A DNA stretch of 64,000 nucleotides from an uncultured Lachnospiraceae bacterium (lineage in GTDB: Bacteria > Bacillota > Clostridia > Lachnospirales > Lachnospiraceae), in NCBI GenBank assembly GCA_947566705.1, contig CANOLA010000005.1, positions 1 to 64,000 of the forward strand. The letters run 5' to 3'. This document shows positions 28,255 to 36,897 of this stretch, in pieces. Made by a program: the position numbers and the translations under genes. How positions within the stretch are numbered: position 1 is the stretch's first letter; each line of letters opens with the position of its first letter. Below the pieces are notes generated by a model. It was not told where the DNA came from. It did not search any database and saw only the letters and a program-made list of their open reading frames with translations.

Positions 28255-29136
28255 TCATTCTACCACATATATATGTTTCTCATCTGCAGCTATATTTATA
28301 ATAATCAGTGTTCCCCTGATAGGATTTTTTAATCTTCGATACTGTTCTTTCTCATGCCGGTCTATGATACAGCATATATCACCGGTATATATTGACATTT
28401 TCCCATTATTAAGTCGAATAAACTGACGCAGACGTGTTAATCCCAGTCCACGGGAAACTCCATTTTTGTCCGAGGTTGTAAATCCTTCAACAAACGCAAT
28501 CTGCAGACATTTCTCACTGTCAATTTCCTGATTAAAGTGTCTCCTGATCTTATCAGGAATTCCTACTCCCATGTCATATATGGAAAAATTAAATTCCCTT
28601 TTCTCTTTCACCCAGTAACCCGATGTAAAAACACCAATCTCACTTTTCGAATGAAAAAAACCATTTTGATATATTTCATAAATATAAGATGACAATATGT
28701 CTTTTGCATCCTTACTCATCTTTATCGGGGCAAGCTCCATAATTTTCTCTGTATATTCATCCATCATTTTTTCATCTCGTATACAGTTAAACGGAACTGC
28801 ATCTTTTCCGTCATATTCTATTTCTCTTTTGGTATAGTACTTATACATTCCTACCATTTTCATAAACTTTAAGACCGGATGCGGGGACGGACCTTTAAAT
28901 CTGTAGTTCACTCTTTTATCAACTGTGTATGCATATTTTGGAAGTGTGCCTATAATAACAGATACAGATGCATTTATAAATGTACAATCTGTAAATAAAA
29001 TGACAAGTTTCGAATGCGTGCTGTTTAAAAACTCAAACTGCAAATCTATCAGATCAGATATGTCCTGAAAATTATCGTCTATTCTGTTGTCAATTTCAGC
29101 ATAAAACGACTGCTCTTTAACGTATGTCTTTATCAT
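28255..29136 (-). CDS. GHKL-type ATP-binding protein, anti-sigma-kinase-like
   Basis: A 293-residue soluble protein. The N-terminal part (about 1-130) resembles a STAS-like/adaptor fold (LVILFTDCTFINASVSVIIGTLP). The C-terminal HATPase_c domain has the N box YEIYQNGFFHS, G1 DMGVGIP, and G2 GLGLTRLRQF. No His phospho-acceptor box or membrane helix is present, so it is more like an SpoIIAB/RsbW kinase than a sensor kinase. ATG of MIKTYVKEQ is preferred: GAGG lies 7 bases upstream, and an extended -10 promoter sits 25 bases before it; the longer reading would run through the promoter. First gene of the ATPase-STAS-PIN operon. Confidence 0.8.
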   Translation of the reverse strand: MIKTYVKEQSFYAEIDNRIDDNFQDISDLIDLQFEFLNSTHSKLVILFTDCTFINASVSVIIGTLPKYAYTVDKRVNYRFKGPSPHPVLKFMKMVGMYKYYTKREIEYDGKDAVPFNCIRDEKMMDEYTEKIMELAPIKMSKDAKDILSSYIYEIYQNGFFHSKSEIGVFTSGYWVKEKREFNFSIYDMGVGIPDKIRRHFNQEIDSEKCLQIAFVEGFTTSDKNGVSRGLGLTRLRQFIRLNNGKMSIYTGDICCIIDRHEKEQYRRLKNPIRGTLIIINIAADEKHIYVVE

Positions 29137-29160
29137 TTGTAATCCTCTAATACATTGTAT

Positions 29161-29169
29161 ATTATACCA
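29161..29169 (-). promoter_or_regulatory. Extended -10 promoter of the ATPase-STAS-PIN operon
   Basis: Minus strand TGGTATAAT, an extended -10 element, 25 bases upstream of the ATPase start. No good -35 box. Confidence 0.55.
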
Positions 29170-29258
29170 CATTACATGTAAAATGAAACACACTAAATAT
29201 ACAGCGGACAGACAGTTTTTCACTATATATTGAATCTTCTGCATCCCCACACAAAAAA

Positions 29259-29290
29259 CCTGCGGCACTCATTCCCATAAGTGGCGCAGG
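29259..29290 (-). terminator. Intrinsic terminator of the amylase gene
   Basis: Stem CCTGCGGCACT / AGTGGCGCAGG with one mismatch, then six T on the minus strand. Confidence 0.8.
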
Positions 29291-29320
29291 CTCTTTTCAC
29301 CTCATTTAAATCTGCCTGTT

Positions 29321-30631
29321 CTATTTCTCCATCTTCCAGAAAGCAGCAGAATACGGCGGTAATTCACTTCCGCCCCCGAAATCATGCGGTTTGCCGGAAA
29401 TCAGGTCATCTGCCATACCACATCCGGCATCAAAGTGGGCTGTATACGGCTCATCTGACGCATTAACTGCCACCAGAACACGCTCCCCGTCACAGGCACG
29501 CTCAAAAATGCACTGGTGGTTTGTCAGAACAATGGAGCGGAAATTTCCATAATTTAATGCCTTACTGTTTTTCTTTGCTTCTGCAAGTCTGGAAATCCAC
29601 TCTGCAAGCTCCCCGAACTCCGGTTCATCAAAACTGGCGCGAAGCGCAGGGTCTCCCTGGCTCTTATCTGCCTTTGTGCCCCATTCACTTCCGTAATAAA
29701 CACATGGAATGCCCGGCATGCCAAAGCACATCGCATAGATTAACGGAAGATGCTTTTCATTTGTAAGGATACTTGCAATCCTGCTGACATCATGGTTGTC
29801 CACAAAATTGAACAGATGCTTTCCCTTGTACAGCGTCCATTCCTCCGGTCCGTACTGTCTCGCCAGGGAATGGCAGATTTCAAACATATTCATGCTGTTA
29901 AAACTGGAATGCAGTCCCTTATAGCATTCATAATTTGTTACGGAATGACACATTTCATCATTCATCCACTGGTTGTAATCCCCATGAAGGGTTTCCCCGA
30001 CAAGGAAAAATCCTTCTTTCAGGGAATTCGTAAACTGGCGCAGGCGCTTTAAGAAATTTTTATCCAGACAGTATGCCACATCCAGGCGCAGTCCGTCAAT
30101 ATCAAACGCTTCCACCCAGTATTTCACTGCGTCAAAAATATGCTGCACCACTTCCTCATTCTGAAGGTTTAATTTAACCAGGTCATAATTTCCCTCCCAG
30201 CCTTCATACCACAAGCCGTCGTTATAATTGGAATTTCCGCCAAAATTAATATGGAACCAGTCGCGGTATCTGGAACCTTCCCTATTCTGCAGTACATCCT
30301 GGAATGCCCAGAATCCCCTGCCCACATGGTTAAACACACCATCCAGCACAACCCGGATCCCAGCCTTGTGAAGTTCTTCACACACTTTTGCAAAATCTTC
30401 ATTGGTTCCCAGCCTGCAGTCAATCTTTTTATAATCCCTGGTATTGTAGCCGTGGGTGTCAGACTCAAATACCGGTGAAAAATAAATTGCATTTGCTCCC
30501 AGTTTCTTAATATGTCCGATCCAGTCAGTCACCTTAAGTATACGTGACTGCTGCACTCCGTCATTTTCAAAAGGCGCTCCGCAGAATCCTAACGGATAAA
30601 TCTGATAAAATACGCTTTCATATGCCCACAT
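29321..30631 (-). CDS. GH13 alpha-amylase family glycosidase
   Basis: Intracellular (no signal peptide) glycoside hydrolase of 436 residues that would cut alpha-1,4-glucans or maltodextrins. Four conserved GH13 regions are seen: DGVFNHVG (I), GLRLDVA with nucleophile Asp (II), VGETLHGD with acid/base Glu (III), and FVDNHDVSR (IV). A short beta-sandwich ends the protein. Start at ATG of MWAYESVF because GGGAGG is 8 bases upstream; the ATG two codons earlier is only 2 bases from it. Single gene with its own terminator. The exact substrate (amylase, neopullulanase or cyclomaltodextrinase type) is not clear. Confidence 0.9.
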   Translation of the reverse strand: MWAYESVFYQIYPLGFCGAPFENDGVQQSRILKVTDWIGHIKKLGANAIYFSPVFESDTHGYNTRDYKKIDCRLGTNEDFAKVCEELHKAGIRVVLDGVFNHVGRGFWAFQDVLQNREGSRYRDWFHINFGGNSNYNDGLWYEGWEGNYDLVKLNLQNEEVVQHIFDAVKYWVEAFDIDGLRLDVAYCLDKNFLKRLRQFTNSLKEGFFLVGETLHGDYNQWMNDEMCHSVTNYECYKGLHSSFNSMNMFEICHSLARQYGPEEWTLYKGKHLFNFVDNHDVSRIASILTNEKHLPLIYAMCFGMPGIPCVYYGSEWGTKADKSQGDPALRASFDEPEFGELAEWISRLAEAKKNSKALNYGNFRSIVLTNHQCIFERACDGERVLVAVNASDEPYTAHFDAGCGMADDLISGKPHDFGGGSELPPYSAAFWKMEK

Positions 30632-30777
30632 CGTCATGCCCTCCCTACATCTGTATCTAAATTGTTATCATCCACAAATATACTACAATCCGCTCTCTTT
30701 GACAAGGGACAAATTACGGGGGAATTTCCCTGATTTTCAGAAATGTCTTAAAATATCTTTCATTTCATTTCATAACC

Positions 30778-30786
30778 TGATATAAT
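30778..30786 (+). promoter_or_regulatory. Extended -10 promoter of the Agr-type kinase gene
   Basis: TGATATAAT, extended -10 element, about 100 bases before the kinase gene; no clear -35. Downstream CTGTTAAC and ACTGTAAG cores, 23 bases apart, could be LytTR sites. Confidence 0.4.
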
Positions 30787-30889
30787 TTAAATATAAGCAA
30801 ATAATATTACGCTCCATTATTTTATTGTGGTTTAATCACAGCATCCTGCTGTTAACTTTTTATTTCTTATACTGTAAGGGGAAAAGATT

Positions 30890-32143
30890 ATGTCTTTTGA
30901 ATTTGAATTAATTACAGCTTCACTTTTCGGCATAATTGATATTTACTGCATTTACCATCTGTTAAATAATAGCCTCAAATTTCGTTTTTCCAGGGAAAAA
31001 ATTGTCCCGGTTTATATGGGTATTTATATTTTATATATACTGGTTCAGGCTTTGGGTATTTTTTTATCCTATCCGATAAAACTGCCTTTGATGTTACTTT
31101 TTTTCATTTTGCTTTTTGTCATTTATTCGGAAGTCTTTTATAAAAAATTATACTGGATTTTTTGTGTTGTGCTCCTCCTGTCAACTACGTTTCCCCGAAA
31201 TATCCCGCAGAAAATGTCTGACTACTGTATGGAAATGTTTTTATCACGTATCCTATTATTTATTTCAACCCTTTTTGTGGCTTGTTTTTCACGCCCCAAA
31301 CATACTAAGAAAAGGTGTTTTCACTATAAGGAAATATCTGTAATTATTTTTATTGATGGTTTTTATTTTTCTTTATTATTCAATTTATATTATTATCATA
31401 AATCTTCTTTAGACATTGGTATATCCATTGCTTTATCTGTTTTTGTTTTAGTGGTTATTTCTGTCTTATCTGTTTATCTATTGCAGAAAATCGCAAAAAA
31501 ATCAGAGGAAATTATGAATACCACCCTGAAACTGCAGCAGGCGGAAATAGAACATAAACTGACTTCCGACATAACTTCCGTTGTGGAAAATCTTCGTTCT
31601 CTCCGGCATGACATGAATAATCATATGTCCATCCTGCAAGGGCTTTTATCTGTAGGAGCCTATGACGATATGGAAGCTTATCTGAACTCCCTTACGCAGG
31701 AGCTGTCTGTCGCTAACAATTTTTATTTCACTGAAAATAAGGTTTTATCCGTGCTGTTAAACAGTAAAATCAGCAAAGCCGCCCAGCTTGGCATCACCTT
31801 TGAAACAGAAATTCTTACCAGCGAAACACCTTTTTCAGAAAGGGATTTATGTACTGTCATCGGGAATGTATTAGAGAATGCCATTGAAGCATCCTCCAAG
31901 CATGCAGAACCTTGTATTTATTTTGCGATGTACCAGGAGCAGCAGCAATTACACATTCAGTGTGACAATACATATACCACTGCGCCTGTTTTTGAAAATG
32001 GCAGACTGCTTACCACCAAGGAAGACAAAGCCACGCACGGCATCGGCACCCAGAATATCTGCTCCATCGTAGAAGCCTATCATGGTACTGTCAGATTTTC
32101 TGTTGATGAACGCTTTCATGTGGCAATTTCCATTCCGGTTTAA
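30890..32143 (+). CDS. Agr-type (GHKL) sensor histidine kinase
   Basis: Membrane kinase of 417 residues of the AgrC/HPK10 class that senses peptides. Six to seven helices fill about residues 5-205; the dimerisation/H-box reads LRHDMNNHM (His about 242), and a GHKL ATPase domain has NVLENAIEAS and the HGIGTQNI G box. The N-terminal membrane part has no known ligand. Its likely partner is the LytTR regulator at 36107-36814, separated by a convergent ABC exporter operon and the micropeptide genes. AAGGGG lies 10 bases before the ATG. No AgrB or AgrD gene is present. Confidence 0.9.
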   Translation: MSFEFELITASLFGIIDIYCIYHLLNNSLKFRFSREKIVPVYMGIYILYILVQALGIFLSYPIKLPLMLLFFILLFVIYSEVFYKKLYWIFCVVLLLSTTFPRNIPQKMSDYCMEMFLSRILLFISTLFVACFSRPKHTKKRCFHYKEISVIIFIDGFYFSLLFNLYYYHKSSLDIGISIALSVFVLVVISVLSVYLLQKIAKKSEEIMNTTLKLQQAEIEHKLTSDITSVVENLRSLRHDMNNHMSILQGLLSVGAYDDMEAYLNSLTQELSVANNFYFTENKVLSVLLNSKISKAAQLGITFETEILTSETPFSERDLCTVIGNVLENAIEASSKHAEPCIYFAMYQEQQQLHIQCDNTYTTAPVFENGRLLTTKEDKATHGIGTQNICSIVEAYHGTVRFSVDERFHVAISIPV

Positions 32144-32162
32144 AATTGCATTAACGATTAAA

Positions 32163-33287
32163 CTAACAAATAACCCTTTCTCTCTTAAAATTTAAAATTG
32201 TTGCAACTGCCAGCACACCAAAACTAACGAACAGTGAGGCGATGGTAATTCCTCCGTTTACAATATCTGCAGTCCCCACTAAAACATTCTGCATAAATAT
32301 GGAGAAATTGTACACCGGAATCAGATATGCCACCTTAGGAGTCTCTCCTATACGAAACATTGTTGCCAAAGCTGCAGCCATTACCAGAAAGTAAACAACA
32401 TACGACATACTCGTTGCTTCTTTTACCGTCTGTGCAAAACTGCTCATCAGAGCAATCGCTGCCACAAATGCCATGGCAAGGAAAAGAAAACAAAAAAGCA
32501 TGATACCAAGCTGACCTGCATGAATTGCAGTTCCAGAAACCCCAAGAATATCCATTCCCCCGAATTTTTCCGCAGCCAGAGAACCACCCATTAATACAAC
32601 AAAGAATACAGCACTGGAAATGATTCCGATAACCGTGGTTCCCATCAGCTTTCCCAAAATCATCTGACGATTATCAATCGGTGTCAGCAGCTGTTTCGCA
32701 AGCATTCCCCGTTCTTTTTCACCAGCAATGCTGTCCCCTACCACACTGACTGAATTAATAAACAAAACAAGAATCATCATATACGGGAGCATGAACGCAA
32801 CAGTCTTATTTTTTCTTTCCATTTCGCTGCTGGTGTCTTCCATTTCAACTTCAAGGTTTTCTTTCACAATCCCCTGTTCTGCCAGAAACGCTCCTTCCAG
32901 ATAAGGCTTTAAAATATTTCCCTTTATAGCCGGAAGCAGTTCCTCTGTCTGGCTGCCCATGGAATTTTAATAAATCTGAAAACCATCTTCCATCATCTCA
33001 ACAATAACATCATTTTCAGAAATCCTATGCGCCTTTGCAAACTGTTCATATGATTCAGCCGAATCCGACACTGTCCGAAGCAGGATACCACCTGCTTCAA
33101 ATTCCTGCTCTGCCACCTGCATATTTAAAAAGTAAATCTGGCACGCATTTGTTTCTTCCTCTGTTCCCATGGATGTCATGGCAAACATGGCAGCCAGAAC
33201 GACCATTGGCAGTATAAAAATAGAGCCTAACAGCTTTTTGTTTCTGAACACTTTAAAAATCTCCTGCTTTGCGATTATACCTATCAT
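32163..33287 (-). pseudogene. ABC-2 permease (NatB-like) split by an in-frame stop
   Basis: One NatB/YhaP-like permease gene read in a single frame with a TAA at 32967-32969. Before the stop: 106 residues with the first helix (LLGSIFILPMVVLAAMFA) and an extracytoplasmic part that ends GFQIY. After the stop the same frame continues N-S-M-G-S-Q-T and holds five or six further helices and the GEKERGMLAKQLLTP motif. One base change (TAT or TAC to TAA) would restore an IYYNS strand typical of this family. Translation could restart at the ATG two codons after the stop (265 residues), so the gene might make two pieces. It overlaps the ATPase gene by ATGA. Confidence 0.85.
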
Positions 33288-34075
33288 ATTCCCCTCCTGA
33301 CACAGAAAACCTGACCTTTTTTTGCCTTCTTATCTTCTATAACCTCTTCCGGTTTATGGTACTTTTCATTTAAAAGAATAAATGCCTCCCTCAGGTCTTT
33401 TGCACCTGCTCCTTTAATAATTTCATCCATCGTACCCTCCGCAACACTCTGTCCGTCAATAATTACCCCCACTCTGTCAGCCAGCGCTTCGACAACCTCC
33501 AGAATATGAGTGGAGACAATAATGGTCTTACCTCTCTGCTTTTCTGATAACAGAAAATCCTCAACCTGTTTCTGTGTTAATATATCCAGACCATTTGTAG
33601 GCTCGTCAAAGATAATGGTCCCAGGATCATGAATCAGGCAGATTGCAATAGACGTCTTCTGTTTCATACCTGTTGAAAATGTTTCATATCTTCTGTCTGC
33701 AATTTGTGTGATGTCAAAATAGTCAAACAGTTTTCTTTTGTTTTCCTCCAGGGTCTTTTTATTAAGACCATAAAGCTTTCCATAAAAAGCTGCTAATTCA
33801 TTGGGGGTAAACTGTCCGTCTAAACGGATTTCTGTCGTTAAAAACCCGATATTCTTCTTAATCTCCTTTGCGTCCTTCTGTGTGTCCCAGCTGTTTATGA
33901 AAATGGAACCTGCCGTCGGCTTTAAAAGTGTGGAAAGCATTCTCATGGTTGTCGTTTTCCCCGCACCGTTCGGACCGAGAAGTGCAAAAATTTCCCCATT
34001 ATTTATTTCAAAATCCACCCTCTTTACGGCTGTTTTTTCTGCAAACTGTTTTGATAAACCATTAATTCTAATCAT
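33284..34075 (-). CDS. ABC transporter ATPase (NatA-like)
   Basis: A 263-residue ATPase of the ABC-2 export class: Walker A GPNGAGKTT, Q loop, signature STGMKQKTS, Walker B TIIFDEPTNGLD, H loop STHI. It energises the two neighbouring ABC-2 permeases: the interrupted one downstream (4-base overlap) and an intact one 22 bases upstream. GGAGAG precedes the ATG. Substrate unknown; NatAB systems export Na+, and related ones export peptides or antibiotics. The location between an Agr-type kinase and peptide genes favours a peptide-linked role. Confidence 0.9.
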   Translation of the reverse strand: MIRINGLSKQFAEKTAVKRVDFEINNGEIFALLGPNGAGKTTTMRMLSTLLKPTAGSIFINSWDTQKDAKEIKKNIGFLTTEIRLDGQFTPNELAAFYGKLYGLNKKTLEENKRKLFDYFDITQIADRRYETFSTGMKQKTSIAICLIHDPGTIIFDEPTNGLDILTQKQVEDFLLSEKQRGKTIIVSTHILEVVEALADRVGVIIDGQSVAEGTMDEIIKGAGAKDLREAFILLNEKYHKPEEVIEDKKAKKGQVFCVRRGI

Positions 34076-34097
34076 TTTTCTCTCCTTTCCGATAACT

Positions 34098-35207
34098 CTA
34101 CATTTCTTTGCTTTTTAATCTTAAAACCGAACTTTGTGTCACAACAGCCACAACTGCTGTTCCAATTACCAGGCTTATGAATAACGGTAAAATAACTGCA
34201 GAACCATGTGCATTCCTTACCACAAGCTGATTCATATTTAATAAGGGAAGATACTCCAGGACTTTACTGTCTGTCACATTACCAGTCTGAGATAACAGGG
34301 TAAAGGCCAGAGTACCAATTGTGGCATAAGTTGCAGCATCCCTTACCTTTTCAAAAAAAGTAGAAAGATAAATCAGCACCGCCACCAGTATAGCCAGACT
34401 AATGCAGCCTGTTAATACAATGGTTATTACCATCATCATAGTGTTATCCAGATAATGCCCTACTTCCATGCTTCCCATAAAATACTGTATTCCCAGCAAA
34501 ACGGTCGTTATCTGAAGTGCACTGGATATCAGACCTACCGTCACCGTAAATACCGTTTTTCCCATGATAAACTGGAAGATTTCCACACCGCTTAGTCTGA
34601 TGGAATCATAGGTTCCCCTTTCCCGCTCTCCGACATAAGAATCTATTGCAAAGCTTGCCAGAGGCTGACCTACCATAAAAATCAGTACCGCCACAAAAAT
34701 GCTTACATAGAGATTAAGCCGTGCTTCTTCCCTCTCTGTAACAGAACTTACATCCTTTTCCAGTATTTCTGGCTGAGCATCCGCAAATTCTTCATACAAC
34801 CCTTCACTCTGCATAAATAATGCCAGTTCACCGATAAATTCCTGTGCCCTCACCAGCAGGTCAGCAGATGAAATCTTTGTGGAATCATACTGCAGCCGGG
34901 TTGTTTTTGCTTCTGCTTCAATTTCCAGAACCACTGCCACCTCACCCTTATCGTACATGGCTTCCAGTTTTTCATTCCTTTCACCAAAAATGAGGATATC
35001 CTGATATGATTTGTTTTCTGCAATAAATTCCTTTATTTCTGCAGAATCCGTAACCACTGCTATTTTCTGGGGTGCTTTTTCCAGTATCCCGGAAAAGAAA
35101 ACCCCCATAACCAGAAATATCAGGACACATGGCATTAGGAAAGTTGTCACTATTACTTTCGGTTGTTTACTAAGTCGTAACCATTCTCTTTGTATTATGT
35201 TTATCAT
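34098..35207 (-). CDS. ABC-2 type permease
   Basis: Membrane component of 369 residues: one N-terminal helix (about 15-40), a large extracytoplasmic domain (about 41-165), then five helices with the conserved SYVGERERGTYDSIRLSGV motif. This is the same NatB/YhaP-like family as the interrupted permease downstream. ATG of MINIIQREW chosen because GGAG lies 8 bases upstream; a GTG three codons earlier would abut the site. First gene of the exporter operon; an extended -10 (TGATATGAT) lies about 40 bases upstream. Confidence 0.9.
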   Translation of the reverse strand: MINIIQREWLRLSKQPKVIVTTFLMPCVLIFLVMGVFFSGILEKAPQKIAVVTDSAEIKEFIAENKSYQDILIFGERNEKLEAMYDKGEVAVVLEIEAEAKTTRLQYDSTKISSADLLVRAQEFIGELALFMQSEGLYEEFADAQPEILEKDVSSVTEREEARLNLYVSIFVAVLIFMVGQPLASFAIDSYVGERERGTYDSIRLSGVEIFQFIMGKTVFTVTVGLISSALQITTVLLGIQYFMGSMEVGHYLDNTMMMVITIVLTGCISLAILVAVLIYLSTFFEKVRDAATYATIGTLAFTLLSQTGNVTDSKVLEYLPLLNMNQLVVRNAHGSAVILPLFISLVIGTAVVAVVTQSSVLRLKSKEM

Positions 35208-35392
35208 TTTTTTCACTCCTTTCTTTTATGCTCTTATCATATCACCTGAAAATCCCCATTAAAACAATTCCTGCTTATGCTGCCTTTTATCCGTGTTTTT
35301 CATCCATTTTATATTGACAAAAGCAGAATAATCATGAAAATATGTCAAATAATTATTTCTATCTGTTTGCTGACAGAAAAATCCATAAAAAA

Positions 35393-35438
35393 AGTGTGCA
35401 GGTTGCTGCCGCATAGGGCTGTTCGCAACTCACACACT
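35393..35438 (-). terminator. Intrinsic terminator of the micropeptide operon
   Basis: Imperfect stem AGTGTG..GTTGC / GCAAC..CACACT, followed on the minus strand by seven T. It separates the micropeptide transcript from the exporter operon downstream. Confidence 0.75.
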
Positions 35439-35475
35439 CTGTTATTTTATTTCTATCTTGCCAAAGAACCTGAAA

Positions 35476-35532
35476 TTACTTGCAGTACATAATGATTCCT
35501 ACTGCTACTCCGCAAATAAATGCTGCTACCAT
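35476..35532 (-). CDS. Hydrophobic micropeptide 1, 18 residues
   Basis: Reads MVAAFICGVAVGIIMYCK. GAGAGGAG lies 9 bases before the ATG. One membrane-length hydrophobic stretch with a GxxxG motif (G8, G12), two Cys and a C-terminal Lys. Residues AF..GV.VG align with micropeptide 3, so the two are probably paralogues. Last of four tandem genes on the minus strand. No leader peptide or double-Gly site. Could be a membrane-active peptide, a leaderless bacteriocin, a signal or a regulator. Confidence 0.65.
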   Translation of the reverse strand: MVAAFICGVAVGIIMYCK

Positions 35533-35588
35533 TTTTCCATCTCCTCTCTTTTGTACTTCGTAAAATACTATTATTATTTATAATTGTA

Positions 35589-35651
35589 TTATCTATTAAG
35601 GAGAATTCCTGCTACGAATCCACCAACAAATCCTGCTACCACTAATGCCAT
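35589..35651 (-). CDS. Hydrophobic micropeptide 2, 20 residues
   Basis: Reads MALVVAGFVGGFVAGILLNR. AAAGGAGG lies 9 bases before the ATG. Overlapping GxxxG motifs (G7, G11, G15) on one face of a single predicted membrane helix, with Asn-Arg at the end. The strong ribosome site and the identical layout of its neighbours support real translation. Third gene of the tandem set. Confidence 0.7.
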   Translation of the reverse strand: MALVVAGFVGGFVAGILLNR

Positions 35652-35693
35652 CTTCTTTTCCTCCTTTCCCTCATTTTTCTGTTCATCCTGTCT

Positions 35694-35756
35694 TTACTTT
35701 AAGATTACCGCTCCAACGAATCCTACGATAACTCCTACTGCAAATGCTGTTGTCAT
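35694..35756 (-). CDS. Hydrophobic micropeptide 3, 20 residues
   Basis: Reads MTTAFAVGVIVGFVGAVILK. AAAGGAGG lies 8 bases before the ATG. GxxxG (G8, G12) plus G15, single membrane-length helix, C-terminal Lys. Clear resemblance to micropeptide 1 (AF, GV.VG core). Second gene of the tandem set. Confidence 0.7.
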   Translation of the reverse strand: MTTAFAVGVIVGFVGAVILK

Positions 35757-35795
35757 GCTGGTTTCCTCCTTTCCATTTTTAATCAGATATTATTA

Positions 35796-35849
35796 TTACC
35801 TTCCTAAAAGGTGTCTAACGAATATTGGAACTATAATAATTGATACCAT
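35796..35849 (-). CDS. Hydrophobic/cationic micropeptide 4, 17 residues
   Basis: Reads MVSIIIVPIFVRHLLGR. GAAGGGAG lies 5 bases before the ATG. Unlike its neighbours it lacks GxxxG, contains a Pro after an Ile/Val run, and ends basic (R-H..R). It resembles short hydrophobic cationic peptides of toxin or PSM type in character, not by homology. First gene of the tandem set, downstream of a candidate LytTR-controlled promoter. Confidence 0.6.
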   Translation of the reverse strand: MVSIIIVPIFVRHLLGR

Positions 35850-35943
35850 TTTTTCTCCCTTCTTTTTCTTTGATTTTTTGCTATGTCCTCTTGACACTTG
35901 CTATTCTACAGGAATCCCCAGGCAATTAAAATGATTTACCCCG

Positions 35944-35975
35944 ATTATACAGTCAATCCGCTGCGTTTAACCTGT
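35944..35975 (-). promoter_or_regulatory. Candidate LytTR-controlled promoter of the micropeptide operon
   Basis: On the minus strand ACAGGTTAA and ACTGTATAA are direct repeats 22 bases apart, like AgrA site pairs. The second overlaps TTGACTGTATAAT, which can be read as -10 TATAAT or as -35 TTGACT with a 20-base spacer to TTTAAT, the long spacer of agr-type promoters. Which is used is not clear. Confidence 0.4.
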
Positions 35976-36033
35976 TTTTCCCTCCCTGATTCCAGATGCA
36001 GAACCAAAACTGTCAAATCGTGAATGCTTTACT

Positions 36034-36073
36034 ACAAAAAAACAGATGCCAGAGTTCTTTCGACTCCGGCATC
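36034..36073 (-). terminator. Intrinsic terminator of the LytTR regulator gene
   Basis: Stem GATGCCGGAGT / ACTCTGGCATC with loop CGAAAGA, then seven or more T on the minus strand. It makes the micropeptide operon a separate transcript. Confidence 0.9.
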
Positions 36074-36106
36074 CGCTGCCATTTCTATATGAAGTTGTAA
36101 ATAGCA

Positions 36107-36814
36107 CTATCCGAAATATTTCGCCAGCACCTCTTTACGGTAGGTTCTGCCTATTGACATTTCCTTTCCGCTTTTTAAGTACACAGTATTTCCTTTTATT
36201 TCTTTTATCATCTTAATATTAACAATTTCTCCCTGGTTAATACGAATAAAAGAATCTCCCAGACGCTCACAGAGAGAAGTAATGGTTTCGTATACCTGGT
36301 ATTCTCTCTGTCTGGTCACAATAATACTCTTTGACTGCTGCCGCTCCACATAGAGAATATCCTGGTGGCTTATTTTCTTTTTTATATTTTCATCTGTAAT
36401 AATAATTTCTGCTGACGATTCTTCCACGGCTTTCTTCTCTAACCGGCTCATTGCCTTCTTCAGCACATGTTCCATCTTTTTAATATCAAATGGCTTTACC
36501 AGATATCCCAGTGCCTCTACTTCAAAAGCTTCTTCTGCAAATTCCCTGTGCCCCGTTACAAAGATAATAATAGTATCGGGAAAATTCTGCGCAGTCCATG
36601 CGGCTGTCTCTGTCCCTGTTTCATCCCCTAAATCTATATCTAAAAACAAAAGATCCAGATGGTGGGATGATAAATAATTCCGCAGCTGTTTTCCCGATGA
36701 AAACCCGTGGCATTCAAAATCATATCCGTTTTTTGATGCTATTTCTTTCAAAAATAAATTATTTACTTTAATCTGATAAACTTCATCGTCACAAAATCCA
36801 ACCTGATAGGGCAT
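36107..36814 (-). CDS. LytTR family response regulator (AgrA-like)
   Basis: A 235-residue regulator. Receiver (about 1-120) with CDDE pocket, phospho-Asp in LLFLDIDLG, VTGH and VKPF. LytTR DNA-binding domain (about 135-235) with ILYVERQQSKSIIV, SFIRINQGEIVNI and a YLKSGKEMSIGRTYR end. Likely partner of the Agr-type kinase at 30890. Targets are probably its own promoter, the micropeptide operon and perhaps the exporter operon. It has its own promoter and terminator. Confidence 0.9.
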   Translation of the reverse strand: MPYQVGFCDDEVYQIKVNNLFLKEIASKNGYDFECHGFSSGKQLRNYLSSHHLDLLFLDIDLGDETGTETAAWTAQNFPDTIIIFVTGHREFAEEAFEVEALGYLVKPFDIKKMEHVLKKAMSRLEKKAVEESSAEIIITDENIKKKISHQDILYVERQQSKSIIVTRQREYQVYETITSLCERLGDSFIRINQGEIVNIKMIKEIKGNTVYLKSGKEMSIGRTYRKEVLAKYFG

Positions 36815-36897
36815 AAAGGATTCCCCTCTCTTAAATTTATTTCTGTTCTTTAATTGTAAAATGCTATGTATATTTTATACAAAACCATTTAATACAA

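Noticed and set aside
35277..35492. 71-codon plus-strand frame in the exporter/micropeptide gap
   Set aside because: Runs through the minus-strand terminator at 35393-35438 and has no Shine-Dalgarno; judged chance.
35476..35849. Naming the micropeptides as AgrD-type autoinducers
   Set aside because: No AgrB protease gene, no acidic C-terminal recognition tail and no thiolactone-type core common to all four; only the kinase/regulator class fits.
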